Made by a program: the position numbers and the translations under genes. A stretch of 64,000 nucleotides of DNA, taken from positions 37,919,004 to 37,983,003 of the forward strand of contig CM014271.1 in the NCBI GenBank assembly GCA_004135705.1. Direction: 5' to 3'. The notes beneath the pieces are model-generated. The model did no database searches. It saw only the letters and a list, made by a program, of their open reading frames with translations, and was not told the origin of the DNA. This stretch comes from Alloteropsis semialata (taxonomy: Eukaryota; Streptophyta; Magnoliopsida; Poales; Poaceae). Shown here in pieces: positions 10,519 to 23,217 of this stretch; positions within the stretch are counted from its first letter, which is position 1; every line of letters starts with the position of its first letter.

Positions 10519-12418
10519 CAAGTTACTGACAACCTAGCAGATTAGAAGACAGCACTCTCTAACCACCCTCAAAACATTGAAGATGAAACAAAAGCTCCAT
10601 GACTCCAGCCCTTCAGACTTGTGATCCATCAAAAGTAGCAGAGACCAACATCAGCTTAGCTTTTAAATTTGTTATCCCCTGTTCCAGTCTTTCCTTGGCC
10701 TTCCCCTTGTTCAAGATCGCCCATCTCTGCATAAAGGAAATCATACGATATACAGCAACATTAGGAGAAGGAATGATTATATTATTAAAGACAAAATCAT
10801 TCTTGATTAACATAAAGCTCCATGTTGGACATCCAAACAGCACCATAGGTTTTTGAGGCTTTATCAGCAACGTCTAAAAATTTGGTTTGCAAGTCCGAAA
10901 TGCTAATGGGACATCGAGGCCAGACAAAAGAGTCTCTACAGATAGACCAAACAAAAACAGCAATGCTGCATTCAAACATGATGTCCAAGCCACACAGCTT
11001 ACACTGTGTCCAAGCCAATTTTTTTTGATCAGTTGTTCAGCTGATTGGATTTTATCGTTGCACATCTACCATAAAAAGATTCTAATTTTTAGTGGAAGTT
11101 TTGCTTCCCAGATTTGCATCATCCATTTATTTGTCATACCTGGAAAGGTGATTTGGTGATAAAGCAATTTGGTTGTAAAGTTCCCGGTTTTCTCTAAAGC
11201 CCAAGTAACCATTTCTTTCATGAGATAAAACTATATCATCCATCATGGATAAAAGACCTTCCCACTCTGTCATCTCATTCTCTCTCCAAAGACCTTCCCT
11301 CTCTGTCATCTCATTCTCTCTCCAAAGACCTTCTGAAGGTTAGATTTATTAGTCCACCCGCAAAAAACAAAATCCACCCTCTAAAGTTTTTGCCACTGAC
11401 CTATCTTGTTGATAGAAGATTTCAAAGTCTATGAAAAGAAATTTTCAATGGGCATTCTCCAATCCAAATATCAACCCAGAATCTTGTTCTACAGCCATTG
11501 CCAACAACATATTTCAAGCCTAAACAGTTCTTTCCCCTCCAAAACTGGGAGCCACTTCTATATTAGTGACTGAAGAATCTTTCTTCTCCTAGGTTTTGTT
11601 TCTTAGTAGATTACAACACAGTGCGTTATCCCCTCTTTCTATCTTGAAGATTCACTTAGCCAGCAAGCATCTATTCATCAATCTAGTATTTGTGAACCCT
11701 AATCCACCTGCCTCTTTTGGTAGAACCATAGTATCCCATTTTGCCATATATATGATACTTCTTCTTGAGATTAGGTTGATGCCAGAAAAAAATTACCCTA
11801 CACATATCCATATTATGGTGGATTTCTTTTTGAAGCCATTAAACCCTCATAGAATAATTTGGAATTGAGCTGATACTGGATTCAATCAAAATCATCTTTC
11901 CTCCTCAAGATAAGTTGGATCCTTGCCAGGTTGATAGTTTCCTCTCTACCTTCTGGTAGATGTATGCCAGATCTGAAAGGTTCATATGGCTATTGCTGAT
12001 CATAACTCCTAGATTGAGAATGTTGGCTTTCTCTATCCTATCTTCCTCCTCAGCACCCAAAACATACACCTCACTCTTTTGATAATTAATGCTTAGTCCA
12101 AACATATTTTCGAAGCAGCGTACTGATCACTAATTGTTCATCTAAATCCAGGAAAATAATGGTATCATCCGCATACTGCAGATGAGATAAGCCTCCGCTA
12201 ACGAGGTGAGATGCTAACCCTTTAATTTCACCAGCATTTCCTGCATTAGTTAACATTGTTGCAAGGGCATCACTAACCAAATTAAACAAGAGATGTGATA
12301 AAGGGTCCCCTTGTCTTACTCCTCTAAGTGTTCTGAAAAAGTTACCAGGAGTCCCATTAATATTTGTACCCACTCTCCCACCCTCTATAAATTTCCATTT
12401 CTTCCAAGCTAGAACCAA
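10519..12418 (-). pseudogene. LINE (non-LTR retrotransposon) fragment: RT C-terminal half and zinc-binding domain
   Basis: The minus strand encodes the back half of a plant LINE reverse transcriptase: GVRQGDPLSHLLFNLVSDAL, the catalytic LQYADDTIIF, then LSINYQKSEV. After several breaks comes the zf-RVT-type CKLCGLDIMFECSIAVFVW. The 5' end is truncated near 12418, upstream of the RT core, which is typical of LINE insertions. Frameshifts occur near 12100 and in several later places. The Athila-type element begins at 10513, so the LINE 3' end was probably cut by that insertion and may continue in 1-602. A 36-bp in-frame tandem duplication lies at 11252-11335. Confidence 0.85.
11252..11335. repeat. 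36-bp tandem duplication inside the LINE
   Basis: Units at 11252-11287 and 11288-11323 differ at one base, with a partial third unit. Each is 12 codons long in the LINE frame. Confidence 0.8.
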
Positions 12419-13709
12419 TGACTGGCGCTCCAGGTCTATACGGTTTTGAGCTGAAATAAGCTTTCAGCAGAACTAGCACAAAGGACAACCACGGGGAAGG
12501 AAACAAGCTGGTGTGATGGCTGTGAAGAAAGGAGACACTGTGCTCAGACAATGTAGTGTACATAAAGAAGGGGAGCAAATGACGGTTATAAAAGGAACCA
12601 GCAGGGGACATAACATAGAAGTAACTAGGTCGACTTTCTATTGATTTCTATCTTTATCATTTTTTTCTGGTGATGCTTGTTATTCAGAAGGTATTAAAAT
12701 AAAAGCAGATCTTGCATAAAACCAATCTTGCTCTGTGGTCTGGAAACTGTCTACTAAGGTGTGATCCTAGAAACAACACGCGCATGCAACTGGCGCGCGA
12801 CCAATTTAGTTCTAGTTCATTGAAGTTGATTAGATTGATCATCAACCAAACATTGCTGCAACTGGTGCTCAAAAACGTAATTGGTGTGACCTACATCTCA
12901 ATTGTTGCAAAGAAGCTACCATTTCCAACTTTCCAGTAACAAGTCTGAGTTTAGTCTCTCTTTGCAACACCTTGTAGCTAGTATGTGTTGAAGTGTCAGT
13001 TCTGAAATCATCAAACAAAGTCCGCACTACTGTTTACTCCTACAAATTATATTTCCTGTTGCCTCCAAATCCTAAATCGCTTTCTATACTTGTGGAGATA
13101 AATATATTATTGTGTGGTAATGTCAAGTGTAGCAAAGTATATAGAACCTCCAATCAAATCTTATTATAATGTTCATGAGCAGAGTCAAGTATTTGTTCCC
13201 ATCCGAGTCGAGAACTTGAATCCGGGTGTGCTAGCCCACCATGAGGAAGATATATAACAACTTAATGCCGTAGCTCAAATAGCTATTATGCTAGCTTTCA
13301 TCTATTTTTATGCTAATTTAATATTCACGATCTTGGATGTGAGGTCCAGCATGCTCATTTTTTAAACAGAAGCATCGGCAGGTTAACTGCCGGTCTATTT
13401 ATTCATAGAGAAGAGTCATGCAAGCAGAACAACTAACTTTTCACAAACTCCTAGAACTTCCAAAAAAAGGTGTAGTGTCGCTCTTCTCTAAAGAATCTAG
13501 GCCATCGTGGATGGTGTGTTTTTGCGACAAATGACATTGGCTACCTATGTGAATCACTTTGTTTTGAAGGAAATACTTTTCAATAGTTAATGTCACATGG
13601 TGTTGAACAAAAGGAGGCCACTCAATTTGGACAAAGATCAGTTGGATCATAACCATTAAGGGCCTTTCTAGAACTAAGTGTCACAAGAAGATGTAAGACA
13701 CTTGGTGTA
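12419..13709. other. Intergenic, nothing recognised
   Basis: AT-rich, with stops in all frames. I see no conserved motif, repeat or RNA gene. Confidence 0.4.
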
Positions 13710-13945
13710 CTCCCTTCGTCCTGAAATATAAGGCATTAAGTTTTTTCTGGGTCAAACTAGATAAACTTTGGCAAACTTTCAAGGAAAAAATAATATTTAC
13801 GACATCCAATAACCACAAATAGACTCATTATGAAATATATTTTGATACTTTACTTATTTGATTTAGTACATGTTCATATTTTTCTCTATAAACTTGGTCA
13901 ACTTAGGACAAACTCAAAATGCCCTTTATTTCAAGATGGAGGGAG
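13710..13945. mobile_element. Stowaway-type MITE (Tc1/Mariner)
   Basis: The ends are inverted repeats starting CTCCCT(T/C)CGTCC and ending GATGGAGGGAG, flanked by TA on both sides (13708-13709 and 13946-13947). It is 236 bp, AT-rich inside and has no coding capacity. This matches Stowaway elements of grasses. Confidence 0.9.
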
Positions 13946-14086
13946 TAGTCTATGTTTTATAGTTTTCTAGATGGATCATACTGTCAGTGGGGTTTTCAAG
14001 ATTAGTAGCTTGATCGTGTTGAGTCTAGTCAAAGTTATATGCACACAAATTCCGAAAACCAACCTATTCCTTTCCATAAACATCAG

Positions 14087-14217
14087 AGAAGTCGAAAGAA
14101 TCGAAGAAGAAACTCAAAGAGTTTGAATTGGATGAGTTTCACTTCTTCAATACACGCCAGATCTTCCGCCGAGGCATGCCCAAGCAGAGGCGGATGTTAC
14201 AGCTCGGGTTTGAGTAG
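14087..14217 (+). pseudogene. Exon-like coding fragment of unknown gene
   Basis: A possible acceptor (ACATCAG) precedes 43 open codons that are very unlike the AT-rich surroundings. They include KKLKEFELDEFHFFNTRQIF and end MLQLGFE then TAG at 14215-14217. The CACTA element starts 136 bases downstream. It may be the last exon of a host gene relic. I do not recognise the family. Confidence 0.3.
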
Positions 14218-14403
14218 TCCTTTAGGTCTGACTGCCTAGATTCAGCAACGCACTACAGAAGTGAAGCAAGTCACAGGTCATGCCACTGAAATTGCAGAAC
14301 TGACATTACATCTGAAATTTACTCCGGCTTGATCAGGCACAATTGCACAAGACACTACCAGAGAACTCGCTATCCATCCTCCCTAATCGGTCACGGTTGG
14401 ATT

Positions 14404-14634
14404 GGACCCGGTACCAATGGAAGCATTGGTACCGGGTCCAATCCCCAATAATTCTGCGCTCTCATTGGTACCGGGTGGTGGCACCACCCGGTACCTATGA
14501 GGCAACATTGGTACCGGGTGGTGTCACCACCCGGTACCAATGAGCCTCGGGGCCTTTGGTACCGGGTGGTGGCACCACCCGGTACCAAAGGGGCCCCCTT
14601 TGGTACCGGGTGGTGCCACCACCCGGTACCAAAG
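14404..14634. repeat. Left subterminal repeats of CACTA 1
   Basis: A series of palindromes of the type GGTACCGGGTGG(T)..CACCACCCGGTACC, including near-perfect inverted pairs. In CACTA elements such subterminal motifs bind the TNPA-type protein. Confidence 0.9.
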
Positions 14635-14999
14635 GGGCCCTGCGTATAAAGGGGCCTTCTTCCTCCCCCAGCCCGAGCCATGGCTCATTTCTTCGTCCTC
14701 CATTGAGCTCGGGTTGGGGGAGCTCATGCCCGATTTTTCATAACTTTTGGAGATTTTGCAAACCAAGTCCGCTAGAAGGTTAGCAACTTCATCCTCTCTC
14801 TTTTGACGTTTAGTATGGTCTATTTCATGCTCTATGTTTTGAGTAATTTGTGTTTTGTGGAATGGATTGAAATAAGAGATTTTAGATTGAATCTTCATTT
14901 TTATTATGAATTTGTAATAGAGAATCAATATATAGTTAGTTGTTGCATGTGTGGAGATGATGCACAAATTTTTAGACATTGTTTATATTTTTGGATTAT

Positions 15000-15250
15000 T
15001 TGTAGAAACATTAAATGAATTTCATATTTATGCTTATTATGATTTTTAGATATTAGAAATGATATTCATATTTAGGGTTATTAGGATTTTTAGAGATTAT
15101 AAATGAAATTCATATTTAGGCTTATTACGAAATTTAGAATTACATCTTTTTAGAGGCTTCAAATGACGTTGATATTTAGGGTTATTAGGATTTTTTGAGA
15201 TTATAAATGATATTCTTATTTAGTTAGATTTTAAATTCAATTTTACTTCT
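15000..15250. repeat. Degenerate direct repeats in CACTA 1 leader
   Basis: A unit of about 60 bp containing ATTCATATTTAGG and TTATTAGGATTTTTAGAGATT occurs about four times, and again at about 15785-15900. It is non-coding. Confidence 0.55.
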
Positions 15251-15349
15251 CATGGTTGTCAATAGAAAATAGAATTTTACTTCTAGTTATTTGAGAATGC
15301 ATGAGACCTAGGAATAATGGATAGTTTTTTCGTAATATACTAATATGTT

Positions 15350-15658
15350 ATGTCAAAATTAAAAAAAATCAAGTGTTCTAGAATCAACATGGATACTGCC
15401 ACTGGAGGAAGTGGTGATGATGGTAGGGGTAATCATCGTTCCTCTGCTGGCAAGGGGAAAACCACCGTCAACCCTCAACCGAAGCCAAAGAAAAAAGGAG
15501 CGTTGCATAGAGCAATGGTTCGATATTTGCAAAGGAAGCATGAAGAAGATGTTGCGGCAGGCTTAGAACCTCCGTTTGATGGTCGTTATGCTCCACCGCC
15601 AGTTGCGGGTCAAACAACTCCACCTCCAGACCCAAAGAATACGCCCAAAGATGCTTAA
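15350..15658 (+). CDS. Small ORF upstream of tnp2, unknown
   Basis: 102 codons; an internal ATG (MDTATGGSGDDGRGNH) at about 15389 may be the true start. The product is rich in Gly, Lys and Pro with a basic KPKKKGALHRAMVRYLQRKH segment and a Pro-rich tail. It could be a 5' exon of the transposase gene rather than a separate protein. I know no function for it. Confidence 0.4.
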   Translation: MSKLKKIKCSRINMDTATGGSGDDGRGNHRSSAGKGKTTVNPQPKPKKKGALHRAMVRYLQRKHEEDVAAGLEPPFDGRYAPPPVAGQTTPPPDPKNTPKDA

Positions 15659-15938
15659 ATACCACCGCCTGTCATAATGTGATCTATGTCTGTATTTGTT
15701 TTTCAAATTAATAAGTTTTTCCCAAGCAAGAACAAAACCTACGTACGATTTGTAAGTCTATGTCTGTATTTGTTTTTCAAATTAATAAGTCTTTAGAAAT
15801 ACATCTTTTTGGTGGCATCAAATGATGTTGATGTTTACGGTTATTAAGATTTTTAGAGATTATATATGATATTCTTATTTAGTTTTATTACGAACTTTAG
15901 AAATTGGGGATGAATTTTTCATTGTATTTTGTGAATAG

Positions 15939-18900
15939 ATGAATCGGCAATGGATGTACAACGCGGATAGACGCTCATCTGACTTCATTAATGGCGTTCA
16001 TCAATTCCTCGACGCGGCAGAGGCTAACTCGACCTCGGGTTTATATGCTGTCCATGCAAGGTCTGTGAGAATAAGAAGGATTATCACATCTCGAAGAAGG
16101 TGGTCCACACACACTTGCTTATGAGTGGTTTCATGCCTAACTATATCTGTTGGACCAAACACGGCGAAGCGGGGATATTCTTTGAAGAAGGTGATGAAGA
16201 AGGTGACGACAACATCCCGGACTTTGCACAATACGGTGCCTTTGCAGATGATACGGCAATGGGCGAGGCTGAAGCAGTTGCAGAGGATGAGGATGATGAC
16301 GCCTTAGGTGGCATGATCCGTGATGAAGAGAAAGACTGCGAAAGTGCGAAAGAGCGGGAGAAGATGAACCGTTTGTTGGAGGACCACAAAACATTGTTGT
16401 ACCCAGATTGCAAAGAGGACCAGAAAAATTGGGTACCACACTGGAACTGTTGCAATGGAAGGCAACTAATGGCTTGTCTGACAAAGGTTTTGGAGAGATA
16501 TTGAAAATGATAAAGAAGATGCTTCCAGAGGGCAACACATTGCCCGAAACAACATACGAAGCAAGAAAAATCGTTTGCCCTCTAGGACTGGAAGTACAAA
16601 AGATACACGCATGTCCCAATGATTGTATCCTTTATCGGGGCAAGTCGTACGAATCTTTGGACGCCTGTCCGGTTTGCAATTGCTCGCGGTATAAAATCAG
16701 GCGAGACGACCCTGGTGATGTTGAGGGAGAGGCCCCCCAAGAAAAGAGTCCCTGCCAAGGTGATGTGGTATTTCCCTATAATACAACGTCTGAAGCGCTT
16801 GTTCAGAAACAAAGAGCATGCTAAATTGCTGCGGTGGCACAAAGAGGATCGGAGGGAAGACAATATGTTGAGACACCCCGCTGATGGGTCGCAATGGAGA
16901 AAATCGACAGAGCGTTCCCAGACTTCGCAGAAGATGCAAGGAACATAAGATTTGGTTTGAGTACGGATGGCATGAATCCTTTCGGTGATATGAGCAGTAG
17001 CCACAGCACTTGGCCCGTGACTCTTTGTATGTACAACCTTCCTCCGTGGATGTGCATGAAGCGGAAGTTCATTATGATGCCAGTGCTAATCCAAGGGCCA
17101 AAGCAGCCTGGCAACGACATTGATGTGTATCTAAGGCCACTGATTGAGGAACTTTTGTTGTTGTGGGGCAAAGATGGTGTAAAGGCGTGGGATGAGCACA
17201 AGCAAGAGGAATTTAACCTAAGAGCATTGCTGTTTGTGACCATCAATGATTGGCCTGCACTTGGTAACCTGTCGGGACAGTCAAACAAGGGATACAATGC
17301 ATGCACACATTGCCTAGAACACACCGACTGCATGTATCTGAAACATTGTAGAAAGTGTGTGTATATGGGCCATCGTCGATTCCTTTCTGAGAAACATCCG
17401 CTGAGAAAGAAAGGAAAGCATTTTGAGGCGGAAGGTCGTAGCAAACCAAGGCATCGGGATGGAAAATATGTATTTGCTATGGTAAAAGATGTGAAGGTGG
17501 TCTTTGGGAAGGGACCTGGCAGCCAGCCAGCGGCAAGTGATAATGGAAAGGCGCCCATGTGGAAGAAAAAGTCAATATTCTGGGACCTACCATATTGGGA
17601 GGTCTTAGATGTACGCCACGCAATTGATGTGATGCACCTGACGAAAAATCTTTGCGTAAACGTGCTAGGGTTCCTTGGTACTTACGGAAAGTCAAAAGAT
17701 ACGCTTGAAGCACGACAGGACCTGAAACGTATGAAACAACGAGATCCCCTGCATCCTGAGAAAGAGAGAAAGGGCGTTGGAACTTGCGTCCTGCTAGCTA
17801 CACTCTAAGCAAGGAGGAGAAGACCAGCATGTTTGATTGCTTGAACAGTATTAAGGTCCCGTCCGGCTACTCATCGAATGTAAAGAGTCTGATAAATATG
17901 AAAGAGAAGAAATTCGTACACCTCAAGTCCCATGACTGCCATGTGCTGCTCACACAATTGCTTCCGGTGGCGCTGAGGGGAATTCCACCCGTTAATGTCC
18001 GAACAACTATTGTGAAGCTATGCGCCTTTCTCAATGCAATCGACCAGAAGGCAATCGATCCCACTAATCTAGCAAAGCTGCAGGATGATGTGGCCCAAAG
18101 CCTTGTCAGCCTTGAGATGATATTTCCTCCGTCTTTCTTTAATATTATGACGCATCTCCTGGTCCATGTTGTCAAAGAGATTTGTATTCTTGGTCCTGTA
18201 TTCCTACACAATATGTATCCTTTTGAGAGGCTCATGGCTATTCTAAAGAAATATGTTCGTAACCGTTCTCTTCCAGAAGGATGCATCGCCAAGGGATACA
18301 GAACAGAGGAGGTCATTGAGTTCTGTGTTGACTATATCCCCGAACTGAAACCGATTGGGCTACCTGAGTCACGCCATGAGGGGAGACTACTTGGAAAGGG
18401 CACGTTAGGAAGGAAACAAACAAGGTGTAGCGACTACGATTTATTCATGAAAGCCATTACACTGTATTGCAGTCGTCAACCATGGTGGCTCCTTACATCG
18501 AGGAGCACAAGACTATAATATGCTACCAAAATCCAAGAAAGTCTGAGAAGTGGATTACACGCCATCACATAGAAACTTCGCTGGTTGGTTGCGACAAAAG
18601 CTCATGGCTAACGAGACAATACATACACAGCTGGCGTATTTGGCAAGGGGACCATCATCCTCATTCTTGACGTTCCAAGGCTATGACATAAATGGGTATA
18701 CATTTTACACGAGAGCCCAAGACGACAAAAGCACCAACCAAAATAGTGGTGTCTGTATAGATGCCTATGACAACAAAGGGAACAGGGACTCATATTATGG
18801 CCAGATAGAGGAGATCTGGGAACTAGATTATGGACCTTTGAAAATACCACTTTTTCGGTGCAAATGGGTGAAACTTACAAGTGGAGGTGTTACTATAGAC

Positions 18901-19269
18901 CGCTACGGCATGACAACTGTGGATCTCAACAAAATTGGGTATGTAGACGAACCATTCGTGCTCGCCAAGGATGTGCATCAAGTGTTTTATGTGAAGGACA
19001 TGTCTACCAAACCCAAGACGGGGACTCTGCAAACAAACAACTCCGAACTTTATCCAAAACGGCACGTAGTTCTCACGGGAAAAAGAAAAATCGTGGGTGT
19101 CGAGGACGTCACCGATGAAGATGATTATAATAGGTGTGACGAGGTGTCTCCGTTCAGTGTGGAGGATGACACAAGCATCCTGTTGGCCAATGAAGATGCT
19201 CCTTACGCTCGCAACGATCATAACGAAGGCACTCTTGTAAAGAAAACATTTATTGCTGTTCAAGCATAA
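15939..19269 (+). pseudogene. tnp2: TNP2-type transposase of CACTA 1 (frameshifted)
   Basis: The ATG at 15939 opens MNRQWMYNADRRSSDFINGV, the transposase-associated N-terminal domain, followed in another frame by CPCKVCENKKDYH (Cys-rich). Then LGLEVQKIHACPNDCILYRG and MWYFPIIQRLKRLF lead into the Transposase_21 (tnp2) core with FGLSTDGMNPF, YNLPPWMCMKRKFIM and ALLFVTINDWPALGNLSGQ. DUF4218-like (FVHLKSHDCHVLLTQLLPV; MYPFERLMAILKKYVRNRS) and DUF4216-like (LFRCKWVKL; FVLAKDVHQVFYVKD) parts follow. Frame changes lie near 16045, 16430, 16700-16900, 17790 and 18520. The coding sequence is continuous across them, so they look like mutations rather than introns. The intact protein would cut at the CACTA ends. 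Confidence 0.9.
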
Positions 19270-21184
19270 TGTTGTACTTATGTTGAAGCATGATCATGCT
19301 ATGTAATTCTAATTATGTTGAAGCATTATGGTATGTAATGTTGGCCAAATTTGATTTTGTCTTATGCTTCTTGATAAGTATTTACTAGTTTTGTTAAATT
19401 GACTTGTAATATATTACGGTTTATTTTGGATAGTATCATGCCGAGACAGCGTCAGGCAGCTAGACGTGGTGGCTATGTTACTAATATGCCACCTACCATT
19501 CCGATTCGAGAGGCTCACGAGCCTGGATGGTCGACAACTCAACAAGTTGATCATGTCCCAATTCCCACACCTCAGCAACTTCGCTACAATATGTAGGGTT
19601 ATGATATTCCTCTGCAAGTTGCATTTGAATGTAATCACTATGTCACTGAGAATAGAAATTATTAATAATGCAGATCATTAATCCAATTACATGGCTAAAA
19701 GATGCAAACATCGGTCAATCAAGTCCTTTGGTATTAAGAGAAAATGTGACCGAAAATACTGGTAGGGTTATGATCTCTGTTAGTATTCAACAAAATGCCA
19801 CCCGTGACCCAAATCCTGGTGACATGGTTATTATCCACGTTCATTCTGGCGCGTGGCAGCAAGACCATGTGGCCTCGTGTGATGCTGTGAGGCAAGCATT
19901 AGCCCAAATAGAAAGTCAAACTGGCCATGTTTTCCCGGACTACAGCTACTTCAAGTTGAAAGCTCTCGAGACGGGTGAGCCAGACGTGACACAGATGCCT
20001 AAAAGGATTAGTCCTTCATATGAATCGATGGCAGCCAATACCTGAATATGTCAGGTGATGGCATGGAAGAACCTGCCGCTGGAAGTGTTCGGGCCGAGGA
20101 GGTATATATGTATACATATTGTCAATATCGAATATATATATGTTCAAGCATGAAATCTTAATATATACATTTCTTTCTCGTACATGTAGCCCTCAGGCTC
20201 ACAGCCTTCTAGGTCCTCATCATCGAAGAAGACGAAACGTGGCCCGACCAAGAAGTTAGAGGGCAGACTTGTCATCACTGATGTGGCAGAGGATGGTCGG
20301 CCGGTTGCGCCAGAGAAAGCTGCTATAAAGATGGCCAATCAGTGTGGTGTTCTAGTGAGAGACCACGTGCCCATCAGCCTGCAGAGGTGGAAACCCTGCG
20401 ATGATGCTACATACGTGCCGCAATCAGAGAAAGAAATGCTATGGGCCAGTCTGCAAGAACATTTCGCGGTGCCTCAAGGTTCAGAGGCAAGAGTCAAAAA
20501 TTGGGCTCTAAAGACGATGTGTACTGCATTTCAAACATGGAAGAAAAACATGTACAAGAAATATGCCGAGAAGAACCTGACACCCAACTTCGATGATTAC
20601 CCAAAGCTGAGGGGTCATTGGGATCGATTCGTGCAGTACAGGCGGTCGGAGTTAGGTGAAAAGAACTCGCGACAGAATAGGATCAATGCCGCGAAGAAAA
20701 GATACTTCCACTCTCTTGGACCAACTGGCTATAAGAAGAAAATTCCTATCTGGGACAGATGGAAGAAGATTTGGTTGCCAGGGGAATCACGCCGGCGACA
20801 ATGCATTGGCCCGAGCGATCAAGGCATTGGTACTACGCTCATGGTGGCACTCTGGATCTTTCCGATGGGTCGCTTGTATACAGCGATGAGGTAAAAGAGG
20901 CGGCCGCTGGTATCCTTAAGGTCATTCAAGAGACAGCCGATGGGACATTCGTTCCCGACAGAGAAAACGACGAGCTAACAAGGGCTCTGGGAACCCCGAA
21001 CATCCCGGACGAGCTAGAGGTGTCGGCGTAGTCCCGTGGAAGACTGCATTCCCTGCGGACAGTGACACTTACAGGAGTCGAAGCCGCTCCAAGGCCGCAC
21101 AAGAGAGAAGAGTGGAGAACTTGGAAAGAGAGCTTCGGGAGACAAAGGCCGTCAGCTACTCCACCCAGGGATCCCCCGCAGCCA

Positions 21185-21268
21185 CCGTCACCTTCAAGAA
21201 GGGCCGAGGATGACCCAGAGCTGCCACCGTCACCTTCAAGAAGGGCCGAGGATGACCCAGAGCTGCCA
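21185..21268 (+). repeat. 42-bp in-frame tandem duplication
   Basis: Two identical units (21185-21226 and 21227-21268) encode a repeated PPSPSRRAEDDPEL. Being 14 codons, it keeps the frame. It ends exactly where the MITE target duplication begins. Confidence 0.95.
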
Positions 21269-21276
21269 CCTCCAGG

Positions 21277-21370
21277 TAGGGTTGAAAACGGTCGGGATAA
21301 ATCCCGTACCGACCGATTTCGTATTCCGTATTATGGCATAATCTCTGACTATTCCCGTTTTTTATCCCTA
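21277..21370. mobile_element. hAT-type MITE, 94 bp, inside a CACTA coding region
   Basis: The ends are TAGGGTTGAAAACGG and CCGTTTTTTATCCCTA, near-perfect inverted repeats. A perfect 8-bp target duplication CCTCCAGG lies on both sides (21269-21276 and 21371-21378), the size used by hAT transposases. The insertion plus duplication adds 102 bases, so the host ORF stays open through it. Confidence 0.93.
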
Positions 21371-22515
21371 CCTCCAGGTCAGGATGATGCCGGCTCACAC
21401 AGGTCTCCTCCTCCACCAGCACGGCATCCCCCAAAGCGCCAAGCTCCGCCCCCACGGCGGACTACTCGCCAGAAGCGCCAAACGGTGGAGAAAGAGCCTA
21501 CCGACGAAGAAAGGTTGGCCGCCATAAGGAAGAAAAAAGCCTACGACCAAACTGACGAGGAAACTGCTTTGGTGGTCGCAGCCCAGATCAAAGAGCATTT
21601 CAAACCAAAAGAGCCAGAGAAGCCGGTGCCCATAGATCCGACAGCGAAGACATTTTTCAAAAAAATGAGCGCGGCGAATCAGAAGAGATTCTTGCCCTCC
21701 GACTACGACCGCCAGCTTGCAAAGTCTTATGATAAGCAGAAACAACAAGCCAGCGGTGGATCCTCGGTGAAGAAGGCGGCCACTCCTAAGAAGAAACAAG
21801 TCGGTCAGAGCTCGGCTAGGAGGACACAAGGGCAACAGGAATATGACGACGAACAGCTTGCATTGTTGTGCCAGCAAACAGGCCTCTCAGCGGCAGAACT
21901 TTTATCGGGCACGGGCGAAATTCCTGTGGCAACACCTGTGGAAATTTGGACATTTGAATATGGCAAACCAATGGTGCCCCCAGATTCTTTGAAGTCCCTA
22001 ACCACTCAAGCATTCCGATTTCATGAGTGGTACATGAAGGAGTCCAAAAAGGGTAGACAGATGCTCAATGTTTTGATAAAGGACCGTGATTACTTCCGTG
22101 GGCATGAGCTCTTGATTTTGGATTTCAAGGATGTCTATGATTTGTACCGTCAAGATGCCGTAGACCTCTCATTGATGAGCTGCTGGGTTCTGTAAGTTTC
22201 TTTCCCTGATCTATTCTCGCAATACTTGCTTTCTTAATTATAATTTTCAACAATAACAATCTATTCTTGTCATGTAGGATGGAGATCCATACATGCCGTG
22301 AAAAATCGTATGATCATGTCGGCTTCATGGATCCATTGATGGTAAATGAGAGAAATGTACAGATACAGCCGCTGGAGACGGTGGACAACATATACCTGTA
22401 CCTGGAGAAACAAAGAAGCAAGAATTACATTCTTTTGCCATACAATTTCCAGTGAGTACTTCTCTCTATGTATGTATAACTTTAAGACTTTGTTCTCAAT
22501 ACTTGTGCATGTATT

Positions 22516-22539
22516 TATATATATATATATATATATATA
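22516..22539. repeat. (TA)n microsatellite at an intron end
   Basis: Twelve TA units directly before the CAG acceptor of the Ulp1 intron. Confidence 0.9.
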
Positions 22540-22916
22540 CAGCTTCCACTGGATACTGCTTGTGATAATCATGAATCAAAGTCAAATTGTTGTCATGGAC
22601 TCACTGCGGAAACCACAAGAGGATTACCAAGCAGTTTTAGACTTGATTGACATGGCATGGACACGTTTCCGTGCGAAACATAAAGGAAATTTCAAACAAC
22701 AACTGCATGTGAGGACGGACTTTCCGGTACGTGGCTGGTGTACCCGCATATCTCGTAAAATCACACTAATATATAGTTGTTATGTCTAACTTTATTCTTC
22801 TCCACTATCAGTTTGCCAGACAGGAAGCAGGGACGAATCTATGCGGATACTACGTCTGCCAGTGGATCCATACCTATGCTTCTCACACAAAAGTGACTCA
22901 AACAGAACTCATGGTA

Positions 22917-23217
22917 TGAATTAGATTATTAGTGTATATAGAAATTAGATTATTAGTGTGTATGGAAAATAGATTATTAGTGTATATGGAAATTAGATTA
23001 TTAGTATGGAAATATTAGTGTATATGAAAATTAGATTATTAGTGTATATTGAAATAAGATTATTAGTGTATATTGAAATAAGATTACTAGTGTATATGGA
23101 CATTAGATTACTAGTGTATATGGAAATATGATTATTAGTGTATATGGAAATATGATTATTAGTGTATATGGACATTAGATTATTAGTGTATATGGAAATA
23201 TGATTATTAGTGTATAT
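22917..23217. repeat. 24-bp minisatellite within a Ulp1 intron
   Basis: About twelve units of the form GAAATTAGATTATTAGTGTATATG, with one longer variant unit in the middle. Further A/T-rich degenerate repeats (TTGTTATTTCATGTAAAC; GATTATTAGTTATTG) follow to about 23500. It lies between the exons that end at 22913 and begin at 23539. Confidence 0.93.

Noticed and set aside
12357..12611. Minus-strand ORF upstream of the LINE RT as LINE coding sequence
   Set aside because: Its sequence does not continue the RT domain; the LINE similarity stops at about 12418, as expected of 5' truncation.
14391..14681. ORFs on both strands with PVPGG / TRYQ repeats
   Set aside because: Translations of the palindromic GGTACC subterminal repeats.
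22993..23175. Minus-strand ORF of IYTNN repeats
   Set aside because: It is only the translation of the 24-bp minisatellite, whose unit is a multiple of three.
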